Of a DNA stretch of 64,000 bases, positions 22,701-33,052 are shown piece by piece. The notes beneath the pieces were generated by a model that was given only the letters and a program-made list of their open reading frames with translations, had not been told where the DNA came from and ran no database searches. Each line of letters begins with the position of its first letter. Position 1 is the first letter of the stretch. The stretch lies in the NCBI GenBank assembly GCA_032207245.1, contig CM063501.1:52891393-52955392 (forward strand). Reading direction: 5' to 3'. The position numbers and the translations under genes were made by a program. Origin of the DNA: Pardosa pseudoannulata (lineage: Eukaryota > Arthropoda > Arachnida > Araneae > Lycosidae).

Positions 22701-23316
22701 AGAAATTACATTGAGTATAGATTTGCTTGTATTTGACGGGAAGACAAGCTTGACTACAGTAATAATAATACTGTCTTAGCAATGCATGAGTACCAAAGTA
22801 GATTACACGTTTTTTTTAATAATCAAATACTGCAACTGTCATCTTGTAATGAAGAGTGATATAACATAAAACATTTTAGAGCAATGTAAAAAAAAATATT
22901 AATTTAAATTAGGAAAATTACCAGAGGAAATGGTGACATTTCGTTTATATATGCACTTTAATTTTCCGTGAAGATCAGATGCACTGTAGGAATTAGAGTA
23001 CGATTGCAGTAACACCTGTGTGTTACTGACCATGAGTACAAATTTTAGAATTATCTGTCACTGCGACATTTTTAATAACTCAGTGTAAGAAATGAAAAGA
23101 ATGACGAATACCAATGAGAAAATTTCAAATGAAAATAAACAGGCACAATTTTTAAAAGATATTGTCATTTTAACAATAGATTTGCTGGAGTTTACTAAGA
23201 ATACCTGATGTTCTTTTTGAATAAGAATACGACGACCCTGACATTTAGTTTAGGTATACTAGACAGTAATAGTCTGCTTTGAGAATATTTTTTAATTTCT
23301 TTTTAATAAAAATAGC
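19793..23316. repeat. 3.52-kb block, second copy of tandem duplication
   Basis: This copy begins at the junction ATAGC|TAACAGTTAATG and ends at the second TTTTTAATAAAAATAGC. After that the sequence changes to the right-hand unique flank (CATTATTAAAACAC). The unit order, including the fused unit at 21052, matches copy one. A differing case is the 20338-20420 interval, where a unit of another subtype replaces its counterpart, which suggests local conversion between units. Confidence 0.9.
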
Positions 23317-23645
23317 CATTATTAAAACACTCGAAGGTATTAGTATATTATTGAACGTATGGAATCGAGCATTTGTATTATTATTATTTTTTTTTTTTTG
23401 GGGGGGGGGGGTTTTAGAGACTTTAATTGCTTATGAGTATATACAGTTTAATAGAAGTATATATTTCTTTTACATAATTTTCATTTAAATCATTTTTTTA
23501 TACTATACTCAATTTCACTTTAGCTGTCTAGCATAAATTTTCTGTCATAAATATAGAAGTACAATTGTAAAATATAATTTGAACATTTTATATTTAACAA
23601 AACAAAATTTCATTAGGGAATGGAACATTTTAAACTGCATTTCAC

Positions 23646-23783
23646 TTAATGTAATATAGGTTTGTATGAATAGGGGATGGCATGCAAAGTGAATATGGAT
23701 GATTTTATCATAGAAGAGCTTACTTTTGTACATTGTCATTGCAGTAACTCGCAAAGCTCGATTGTGTGACACTTAAAATTAAA
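23646..23783 (-). repeat. Right inverted repeat bounding the satellite array
   Basis: Reverse complement of 15378-15518. Together they enclose 8.4 kb. A G run (23400-23411) and an AT-rich spacer lie between the last satellite tail and this repeat. No convincing target duplication was found outside the pair. Confidence 0.8.
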
Positions 23784-24375
23784 CCTTCTGAATTCTACAA
23801 CTTGCCTAAAATGGTATCAAATTCACAATATTACGTGGGGGAAATATTGAGTGTATGTTTTACATTTAACTGTAATGAAGCAACACGTAGCCTTACTGTG
23901 CTTTTTCAATGGTAGTACATTAAACCTTTATAAAGGCAATTTGTCTCTAAGCTCAAATGAGCTTTGTTTACGCAAACCCTGTGTTTTAAGATATAGTAAT
24001 TTATTCCATTTTAAAATGCTCTCCACATACTTTGAAATCTAATTGAGAGAAATCTTAATTATTAGGAATAATTTAAAAGTTTATAGAAGAAATGTCGCCA
24101 CTTTGGATATTCTCCGAATTCCGGTATACATTTTTGATAAACTTATTAAATGTTTAATAGAATAAAGGTTTTTTTTTTAAAAAAAAGGGTGTTTTAACCA
24201 GTCGAATGTTGATCAAGACATTCACATCGAGGGAGTTTAAGTATATGAAATTTCTCAATGAAAAATACTATTTTAACGATAAAAGTATTTTTAATAATTT
24301 GTCATAAATTCCTGAAAGTATTTTGGACACTATCGAATACTCTTCCTCGGACGAAGCTGACAAAATGTGGATGTT
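23784..24375. other. AT-rich DNA, no feature
   Basis: No coding exon or repeat family is supported. The stretch lies within the inferred intron between exons at 24751 and 13860. Confidence 0.4.
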
Positions 24376-24470
24376 CGAATTGGTTTTGAGCGCTATGGTT
24401 TACTCTTTGCAACACAAGGCTGTGTCCTACTACTTTGTCAAATCCAAAGGACTAGCATCCATGCCAGCAG
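24376..24470 (-). mobile_element. Decayed reverse SINE
   Basis: TTGGTTTTGAGCGCTATGG and CTTTGCAACACAAGGC match the complement of the SINE tail, and AGCATCCATGCCAGCAG matches its middle. The head is lost or unrecognisable. An open frame across this region (24323-24616) is explained by the SINE and is not a gene. Confidence 0.55.
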
Positions 24471-24750
24471 TAATATTAGAATCCGACTCCTCAACTCGTC
24501 ACGAGATTAATATTTTTTATCTAATAAAGGACACTTTCCTTCTGTGGAATCGAACCCAAGCCCATTTGAAAGCGCAACATAACTGCAATACAGACAAATC
24601 AGTTTTAGATGACTAGATCAATCCCCCCTTCGAAAGGTACTAGAGGGAACATGTGCATTTACAATTTCTAACAAGGGAGTTTTAGTGAAACATTTCGAGT
24701 TTTAACTTTCTCAAAGAATAATATGTATAAAAGTAAATTGATTCTCTTAC

Positions 24751-24800
24751 CTTGAAGTTCCAAAAAGAAATGTTCTAGAATAAAATGGATCCTTCGTTCC
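24751..24800 (-). CDS. Second coding exon of an unrecognised gene
   Basis: A 50-base segment has a good acceptor (atttttcag|GG) and donor (TTCAAG|gtaagag). It continues the frame of the exon at 26844-26873 in phase 0 and ends two bases into a codon. The joined reading is MSNLKLKLLK followed by GTKDPFYSRTFLFGTSR, a basic start and then an aromatic-rich stretch. It does not match a family I can name. The agreement of two consensus splice sites with an uninterrupted phase is the evidence that it is real. A spliced transcript would settle it. Confidence 0.5.
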
Positions 24801-26843
24801 CTGAAAAATATTAATTTTCAATTTCGGCTTCTTTGTGATCAGCCACCACAATATTAGCATAAAAACTTAAGTACCAAATTTCATTAACTTTTTCTATGAA
24901 CATTTTTCTATGAATATTTAACAGTTTCTATGAAACATTACAGTTTTTAAAATATTTCAGAAGTTTTTATAGATTTTCTCAGTATTACATACACACCGCA
25001 TCTCATTAAAAAAACTTAGATAATAATAATAGAGTAGAGCTCCAAATTTACGGATGAGAATTTGGTAAACAGTATCCAAAGTATTAGGTAAGATTTAGAT
25101 AAAAATGCACTCGGGAAGTCTAAGTAACAAATAAGTTACAAGACACACCAAAATGAGAAAGAATGTTTTGTACCCTTCATAAGGAAATATAAATTTTAAT
25201 GAAATAAAATACTTTTTTTTTTTATCTCCTTCGCGTTATTAAATCGTGCAACTAGACAAAATCCTTATAATTAAAAAACATACCCTGTTTTTAATTTAAA
25301 AACACTAATAGACAAAGCACAAAAATTTCATAGAAATATAGAAAGTAATGCACATTAAATATTACGAAGTCTAAGAAAATAAATCATACTACGAAATATT
25401 AAGTAAAAAATAAAGTTGATCAGAAAAAAAAAAGGTATTGAAATAAAATAACCAGTTAACTGTAAATTTCGTTTCATTAACTTAAGCCTAGATTACCTTC
25501 CTTGTTAAAGTCTTTTATAAAACTTTCATAAGACTAACAGAAATCAAAACTAAATTTACTGTTTACATAATTTAAAAATAACACCAGAACTACGTATAAA
25601 ATTGTTTTTGAGTGACCTATATAGTTATAAGGTGTCATACGACTCTTAAAAGTCGAAAAAACTTAAAATAATTATCATTTTGGACTGCTCATAGATTAGA
25701 AAGTACCAGTTTGACAAACATAATTTTTTTAGAATAGATAAAACACATTATCTTTACTTACATATCTCATTCATTTTTGAAACAAATATTTATGTTAGAA
25801 ATTTATAAATAAGAGACATTGTTGTTAACAAAAATGATATCAACGCTAACATGCATGATAACTAAAATTATAATTAAGTTAATCACAAACTTATTGTTTT
25901 AAAACATACTACAATATATCAAAATAAATCTGATACTAAATTTGTATGTAAAATACATGTATATTTTTTAAAAATGTGAAAGAAATTAACTTTTTAACAT
26001 AAAATTAAAGTTTTATTGCGAAAAAAAACGTATTCTGGAAAATAGACAAGAAATTTTAGGTTTAATCGGATGAAAATTATATTGTATATACCCTGTAACA
26101 ATTCCATGAAAAAATATTAAAAACATTGAGATAACATGCACGTTACATGAAAAAAAAAAACAATTTAAGGAAAGTCAAGATATAGTTTTGTAAATTAAAT
26201 TTCTTTACAGTAAATAGCTGACACATTTTTATTTATAACTCCTCTCAATATTGGAAATTTTTTACATGGTCTGTTTTAAAATGTTCAGAACTGAATTCCT
26301 CTCTACATACTTTTCTCTGAAAAATCTAATATTTTGTCAATTTAACAAACGTATGACCCCTTAAAATACACAAAACAGTATGCGTACAAAAAGTTATTGG
26401 TGTTATTCGAAATTCATAAGGGATGCAGTTAATTCAATGTAAATTAAAACATTAGCGTTGTATATAAAAAAGAACAGCTGTGTCCAGTGACTTAGAAACG
26501 TATCCCGACAATAAGGCATGAAAAATGTAATTCATTAAACAAATTATATGAATTGTTTTATAAACACAGTATATTAATCTATTTTACTTGCTTTTTACTA
26601 GACAAAAAAAAAATCCATTAAATCACGTATTTGTTCCAACATAGGTAACTTCCATCTTATAAGACTTTGACCGAATTCAGCGTCTTCAATTCTTACCTCC
26701 TACATTATGTTCGAAGTTTTTCCGCATACCCACCACGAATATGTTGATATAACACTGTTAATTTACTAAACCAGAAAAAAATAGGAATCTACATAAACTA
26801 ACGTGGCACATAAGAATATTTAAATGAAGTAGCGTATGCTTAC
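24801..26843. other. Inferred intron 1 of the unrecognised gene, AT-rich
   Basis: About 2 kb of AT-rich sequence with no repeats shared elsewhere in the window and no other open segment with both splice signals. Confidence 0.45.
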
Positions 26844-26873
26844 CTTAAGAAGTTTCAGCTTGAGGTTACTCAT
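26844..26873 (-). CDS. First coding exon of an unrecognised gene
   Basis: The ATG at 26873 opens ten codons (MSNLKLKLLK) ending in a near-perfect donor AAG|gtaagcat. Upstream on the minus strand lie a CCAAT box and a CRE-like TGACATCAC, as expected near a promoter. The exon is short, but start context, donor and promoter-like sequence agree, and the frame joins that of the exon at 24751-24800. The product is unknown. The gene lies downstream of TMBIM6 in the same orientation. Confidence 0.5.
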
Positions 26874-27010
26874 ACGTTAAAAATTCTGGCAAGAAGCTAA
26901 CAAAGCAAAATGGTGTTGTTCACAATTTTTTTTTCTGTTTGACCAGCTAATTAGCTATTCAAACAGAAGCGTGTGATGTCATTGATCTACAGCCAATCGC
27001 ATTATATGCC
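26874..27010 (-). promoter_or_regulatory. Promoter-like region upstream of the gene at 26873
   Basis: Read on the minus strand this holds GCGATTGGCTGTAG (an inverted CCAAT box near 26994), TGACATCACACGC (CRE-like) and a CCATTTTGC block ~40-50 bases before the ATG. No TATA box is placed clearly. The call rests on motif clustering and on the downstream start exon. Confidence 0.4.
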
Positions 27011-27568
27011 CACTGAAATGCATATCAAATTTATAAACATCTGCTTAAATACGCTGTATTTTAAAATGAAAATATCGATGTTATAAAGAAAAAATTTTCT
27101 TGCATTTTATTTCTTCAATATTTCGAAAAGATTTTACAAACTGCGACATGCGTATAAAAATTAATTATTTGTAACATACACATATATAAATATCCAGTCA
27201 AAGTAAAACTCGTATATTTCCTTTAAAAGGGTAAATTTGCATAATGTCAGATTTTTTATTAAAATCTAGAAATTGTTTTAATAACATGGTATTCATAACT
27301 ACACAAAAACTACCCCTTTCTACACAAAATTGAATCATCAATATATGGAATGAAAGTCATATTTATTTTCAATAATTTATTTGATACTATAAAGTAGTTT
27401 AAAAACTCCGTCAGTTCAGATACCAATGTTAAATTCCTAGATAAAATAAAGACTGCAATAAAGTGTGCATAGTAATGTAAACTTATCATTGAGAATACTT
27501 AGGTTTCGGCTCATCATTCTTGGTTAAAGATAGTCGGTAATTGTCTACAATTTAATGTTTGGCGTTTA
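27011..27568. other. AT-rich intergenic DNA
   Basis: Nothing recognisable between the promoter-like region and the MITE. Confidence 0.4.
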
Positions 27569-27703
27569 GGGTCGGTTTCACTAAAGTCGATTAACGGCTA
27601 ACCGCGATTAACCCATGGCGCCAACCATTGTTGGAAAGCAATTCTCCGTTTAAACATAAATTAATCTCGGTTAGCCGTTAAACGACTATGGTGAGACCGT
27701 CCC
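27569..27703. mobile_element. Foldback MITE, PIF/Harbinger-like, copy 4
   Basis: The ends are GGGTCGGTTTCACTAAAGTC and the complement-like GACTATGGTGAGACCGTCCC. A perfect TTA duplication lies at 27566-27568 and 27704-27706, with the same central GGCGCCAACC loop as the other copies. Confidence 0.8.
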
Positions 27704-27849
27704 TTAATCTGTTAGCTCACAGTTTGTTTTGACTAATGTGAAAGGGCGTCTAAGTGACGTTTAAAAATGAGTTTTACTACTTGTATCGAAAGTAAGTTCA
27801 TACTTCGAAATATTTGTCACAAGAGACTAGTGTGGACAAACTAGAAAAT

Positions 27850-27965
27850 GGAAGAGAGAAATAGACCAGGATCTACTGCTTACAGGCGATTCTGAAGAGC
27901 TACGAGCATCCATGCCAGAAGTAGATTTGCCAAAGAGCAGCGACCTTCCCATTAAGCCATCGTTT
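27850..27965 (-). mobile_element. Decayed reverse SINE fragment
   Basis: GACCAGGATCTACTGCTTAC, GGCGATTCTGAAGAGCTACG and GCATCCATGCCAGAAG follow the order of the SINE body on the reverse strand. The tail and much of the head are eroded. Confidence 0.55.
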
Positions 27966-28239
27966 AAACAGATATGTATTGGAAATCACAAGCCGGAAGT
28001 AATCCTGAGTCTAACCGAGCTCGATATTTTATTCAATAGCTCGCTACTAACTTTCAAAAACTAGCCTCACATAAGTAGAATGATGCAAATTGAATCAAAA
28101 TAGTCTTTCTTTTTTAACTGGACATGCTTAATTCTTTTTTAGATGCTTTCTTTTTTAAAATCGACACTTTTGTTTCTAATCGAAAACCAAGGTTTCTAGC
28201 AAATCAGAGACTTGAACTGTTTTGAAATCCCAACTGTTT

Positions 28240-28590
28240 GAACTCAGAACTGTTTTGAAATCATACTCCAGCTACGAACTTCGAGTATGATACCACAGTG
28301 GGATTCGAAGATCCGGCCATCGTTCAACTTTGTTCCTTTAAGACAGGATCCATTTTAATTATCTCATTTCATCGATCGGCACTTACTCAGGCTAATTTAT
28401 TTCTTTCGACATCTGTTTGACTGGTAGTATACTCGAAATCATATTCGAGCTACGAACCTACATACTACAGTGGGATTCGAAGATTCGGCCATCGTTCAGC
28501 TTTGTACCTTTATGACAGGATCCATTTTAGCTATCTTTGGCATTTATTTCTTTCGACATCTGTTTGACTGGTAATATATTAGGCAGCTAG
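28240..28590. repeat. Local tandem duplication including SINE-derived sequence
   Basis: Two copies of a ~170-190-bp segment lie side by side (about 28252-28430 and 28434-28580). Both contain GAAATCATA, CAGCTACGAAC-like sequence, ACAGTGGGATTCGAAGAT, CCGGCCATCGTTCA, ACAGGATCCATTTTA and TTTCTTTCGACATCTGTTTG. The middle part derives from a reverse SINE head. The second copy lacks ~25 bp of the first. Confidence 0.7.
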
Positions 28591-31406
28591 TATAGTAAAC
28601 GTTTGCAAAATGAAAAATATTTGAAGTGTCTTTTATGTTAAGTGCTTAAAATTATTATTTGCACCTTGGTTATACTAAATTATCTCATCAAAAACGTGTG
28701 GAATCTCCCATTACCAGAATGAGAAGATAATTCACCAGATATTTCAATTTTATACCTTTAGTTTATATTTCTAAAGTTTAGGAAAGAAAATATATTTAAA
28801 ATGTGATATTCGTTTTCTGAATGTACTTTGCTTTGTTTAAGAATTTATATTTATTGCTGATATGTAATATAATCTAAAACACTCATTAAAATTTTAAAAC
28901 TATAGCCTTCATTTTAATATTTTTTCGCGATTAAAATACTTTTCAAATAAATAAGTATTCAAAATCTTATCAGTTATTCTCTTTAGCATAAAGCAAAGGC
29001 GAGGATGTGGGGGTTATAATCCTCCATAAAAATATATAAGTATTTTTACCTTAATTTTGAGGCCTACGTACAAAGGGTGAATCCATTCTCCACAATTTCT
29101 CGCTAAGCTGAGATACAGCCTAAAAGAAATGCAAATAAACCAGACCAATCTAATCTGGAATGTAAAAATATTACTGTAGCAGAATTTTATGTCAATAAGA
29201 CACTTTTGTCTTGTTACAGCACGAAGAGAACAAACACCTGTTACTGTTATCGTACATTTGTCCTGGCGCATTTTAAAACTAAGTTGTTCCATTTTTTTTT
29301 TTATCTCTGATATGTTGCTTTGGTTTTATTGAATGCTCATACAGAAGAAACTGCTTAGGCATGTTTGACCGAATCAAAATCCGTGCGTTTTTTTTAAATG
29401 TGTTTATGACGACAGTAGTAGTGTATTTTTATTGCTACTTCTGTATACAAAGTAAAGAAAGTATTCTGATCACGATAAATTTCAGAACTCACATTTCAAA
29501 GAAAATATTTATTTGGATCATAATTTACTGAAGTACCAGAGTTACTTTTGTATATTCATTTAACTCCAAAATTCTGTACTCAGTCGATCGATCTTCCGTA
29601 GGCATGCAACTATCACTAAGTAAATGAAGTCTTTCTGAATTCACATATTATTTTATTTAACAATTGTTGTATGTTGAAATAGAACGAGAAACCTCCTGAC
29701 CGTTACATAAAATAATACAAATATTCATAACTTTAGAATTACGCAAAGCGAGTGTGTCAAGTCTTTACACACTTAAGGGGGACCTTCATCTTCAAGCAAC
29801 TTTAAATGGAAGATTTTTTTTCCTTATTTTTTCACTTAATCATATCTATTTTAGTTATCGTAAATAAATGAGATTTTAAACATTTATTCTTTAATTATTT
29901 TTGCTGAATCTACTTCTAAAGAAAGTTTCTAAAGAATAAGAAATTTTCATATAAAGAAGTGAGAGGTTTGTTTAAAAAAACTTGCAACAACACAAGATAA
30001 GTTTCATTAATTTTTTTTTTTTTGTAAACAATTATTAGGTATCATTCTATACCTATTTAAATTTTTAAAAAGTATCAGAAATATTACATCACAGCATGAA
30101 TTTTTTTTTTTGTTTAAAAATTCAGATTTCAGATATTGTAAATACTAAATGAAACAAACAACAGTAAGTAGAGTTTCATCATATGCCTATATTTACTGGG
30201 AAGTTTTTAAAATAAATATGTACAATAGTTTTTATTTACAGTGGCAGGCAAAGTTGAAAAAAAATTTTTTTAGTAAAATGCATTTAAAGAATTTTAGTAT
30301 TTTTTTAAAAACTATCTAATACATATTGTATTTTTGTACAGGTACTAGTTCATATATTTCATTCGGGTTGCTTTAAAAAATTCATTAATATCCCAAAATT
30401 TTCTTTTTAGTGGATACAGAATTTTTAGTAGGATATTTTGGACAATCTTGAGTCTGTAGCACCAAGTGGCAGCATGGCTGAAGCAAAAAATTATTTTTTC
30501 TTTATGTACTTTACCTGACACAGTAGGTAAGAACAAATATGACCTGTCTCCTCTTCCCAATAAAGTCTAGTATTCAGCAACGTTCAGTGAGGAAAATTTG
30601 TCAAATAGTAGAACTGACGAAATTACTAATTAAGTCTAAAATTGTAAAAACTGTACGAATTTTTAAAATGGCACAAGTCTCTGTTAAAATACCATTTTGG
30701 GAGCAGTTTAGCATAGCCGCAACATCCTTGTGAAAGGTTCAAGTACTATAATTAACAAGAGAGTCATAAAAGTGTCATCCTTTAATTCCAGAAAATTATA
30801 TAAAAATATGTATGAGCAATTGATGTATTCATTTTAAACTTTTGAAATTAAAGAAAGTTAACATTTAGGTTTACAGTGCTGGTTATCTAGTATTTGAAAA
30901 AAAAATTTTTTTTTTGACTTTGAGATTTTTATTAACTTTATTCTAAATTAAATTTATGCATAATATAAATAAATATTAGTAATTTCTTCTTGCATGGTAA
31001 AATTCAAACAATATGAAAAAAAGCAAAGGCTAACGACACAATCTGGAGAATAGTAGTTTCTTTTTCAGATACTTTTTTCATATCTTTTAGAAAAACACCC
31101 ACTCCATAACATACACAATATTAAAAATAAAAATATTTTACCACAGAACACAAACCAAGAGTATTCTCACAAAGAGCCTAACTTAGCAACGGAGCTTAGA
31201 TTACAAAACACAAATATTTGAATATTGCTGACACAGTTTATTTTAATCTATCTCTAATTACATAAAAAAGGTACTGCTATTCAGTGTGTAAAATGAATAT
31301 GAGGATAAGAAATGAATTGTATTATTTTAGATGCACTATTTATTAACACTCCAGCATGAATATCATTTATGCCGATCCAAGTTCATATAGCCCTCCAGGC
31401 CTGCCT
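28591..31406. other. AT-rich intergenic DNA
   Basis: No gene is supported. Open frames at 29014-29292 and 30345-30560 (minus) have no recognisable content and no matched splice sites. Several poly-A/T tracts occur (for example near 29293, 30012, 30105 and 30898). Confidence 0.4.
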
Positions 31407-31412
31407 TAACAG

Positions 31413-31806
31413 CAGACATGCCAACATTAAGGCACTAATGTCTGGAGCAACAGCGTGGTTTGAAATTTTAGCTTGCTAATTACAGATTATATAAGCACAT
31501 ATACTCAAGAGCCAAAACATGACCACCCCTACATTTTGCAATCCTGGATAACATGTAAAGCACGTGAGCAGGTGGAAGTGGTATTTAACTGCTTCTGGAG
31601 TCTGAAGAACCATTCTTTCACTTACTTCTGTGTGTGATGGGAAAGGCTGCGGATCTAAGCTATTCTGGTAGAGGGCAGATTGTAATGGCTTGAGTTGCTG
31701 AATTGTAGTCTTTTAGCTGTTTAAAAGTTTTGTTATTTCCTGGAGAAATGAGAAGTTTCCAGCGTTATCATTTTCCCTCATTTCTCCAGAATAGTTGGCA
31801 CATCTG
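31413..31806. mobile_element. DNA transposon with 6-bp target duplication, copy 2 (394 bp)
   Basis: The ends CAGACATGCCAAC and GTTGGCACATCTG are bounded by an exact TAACAG duplication (31407-31412 and 31807-31812). GGAGCAACAGCGTGG, GCTAATTACAGATTATA and TTTTGTTATTTCC are shared with the copy at 8437-8984. The inner palindrome near the right end is kept in a diverged form (GGAGAAATGAG and CTCATTTCTCC). The sequence between the shared blocks differs, so the two are related deletion derivatives. Confidence 0.75.
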
Positions 31807-31812
31807 TAACAG

Positions 31813-32480
31813 TGGTGGGTAGACTGAAAGTATTGGGTCATTCCATTAGGCTGATCTCTGCAAAATGCCCAGCAGGCACCAGTAGTGAGCACATACAGCA
31901 AAGTAATGGTTATGGGAGGAATTTGGAAAATCTAGTGGACCATCTGTAGCCCAAATGAAGAGCAATGACAATTGTAAACCTGGGCCTTGGAACCATCACT
32001 TGCGAGTCCTTACAAAGGGACTTTGGCCCACCCTGCAAAATCCCTATGACCCTAAATGCTCAAATATACTCACTCGAACCTCGTACCAGTTACAGGGGTT
32101 AAAAAAAAAACTTACCTAAAATAGCAATCATTTTCTTAAAAAAAAAGGGGGGGGAGAGAAGAGAGAGAGGAGGTGCTGAAGGTAGTATAAAAAGATTGAG
32201 CTATGATCTCGTCAGGGAATGTGGTTCCTTTGGCTGGGCTGCAGCAGTTAACTCCACGGTCATAACTTCTGGCTTATGCTGATCATGAAAATAGCATGGG
32301 CGCAAGAGCTAACCCTACAATTTTGATGGGTGCAAGAGGTAAGGGGTTAAATATATAAGTTACAGAACCTATTAAGGTAGAAAATTTATTTCAATTTTAT
32401 AAAAATTCATAATATTTTCTTTTACACTTACTAAGATACATATTCAATCCCAAAGATTATACTACTAAATAAATAAAATC
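31813..32480. other. Intergenic DNA downstream of TMBIM6
   Basis: No recognisable gene. A purine tract lies at 32143-32172 (a G run, then GA repeats). Confidence 0.4.
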
Positions 32481-32509
32481 AGACAGATAAAAAGGAAAAA
32501 AAACAAAAC

Positions 32510-32515
32510 TTTATT
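32510..32515 (-). terminator. Candidate poly(A) signal for TMBIM6
   Basis: AATAAA on the minus strand about 540 bases beyond the TMBIM6 stop codon, followed by T-rich then mixed sequence. Other AATAAA-like hexamers exist in this AT-rich 3' region, so the choice is uncertain. Confidence 0.3.
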
Positions 32516-33052
32516 TAAGTTCTTAAATGGACATAAAATAAGCAATACAGAGCATCTGAGAAAAAATTCTGTTCATATTGAGCAAGTGTTTGGTCAACAG
32601 ATCATCACTATCGACCTCATGAAAATGAAAGCAAAGAGAAGAGTTCATAATGTATAATTTAATTCAGAAAGGAAAAAAAAATTACATGGAGAAAAGATAT
32701 TTAACATTAGCACCAGTAGAGCTGAAATCAATACAATCGAATCACGCTTCATTAAATGCAGCTCCACCTGCTGCTAAATTTAAACACTAGCTGTAACAAA
32801 TATCGAGAATTTTTATTGACTAAAACATTATTATAAAATTATGCCATTTCTAATTACTGTTCTTAAAAGTTCCAAAGAGAGTACAAATAAATATTGATGC
32901 ATAAATGTTTTCCAGACTACTTCAGTTCATTTCTAATCTTGACACTGTTCAGTTATCAAAACATCTGAATTTCTGAGGACTAAGGATGATACACTTGTTT
33001 CAAAGACAACATACAACATAGCACTTCTACACATCACTGCTTCTCGTAAGAA

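Larger units (their letters stand above)
15519..23645. repeat. ~225-bp satellite array, about 30 units
   Basis: Units recur every ~220-230 bp. They are best recognised by CTGGCATTGCAACTGTCTTC (for example near 16316, 16536, 16987, 17216, 17957, 18184 and 18858) and by CCAGTTGCAATGCATGGATG. Two unit subtypes alternate irregularly: one with GAGTACACATATTTTTAGAATAA, the other with GAGCACATACTTTTTGAAAAA. Units at both edges (15620-16260, 19200-19790 and 22720-23316) are more diverged, as is usual at satellite borders. Each unit can fold through arms GAAGACCAGTTGCAATGC and GCATTGCAACTGTCTTC. Minus-strand frames of 60-79 codons recur in many units but are most simply a by-product of the repetition. 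Confidence 0.9.

Noticed and set aside
24323..24616. 97-codon plus-strand frame as a gene
   Set aside because: It crosses a decayed reverse SINE that accounts for much of the sequence.
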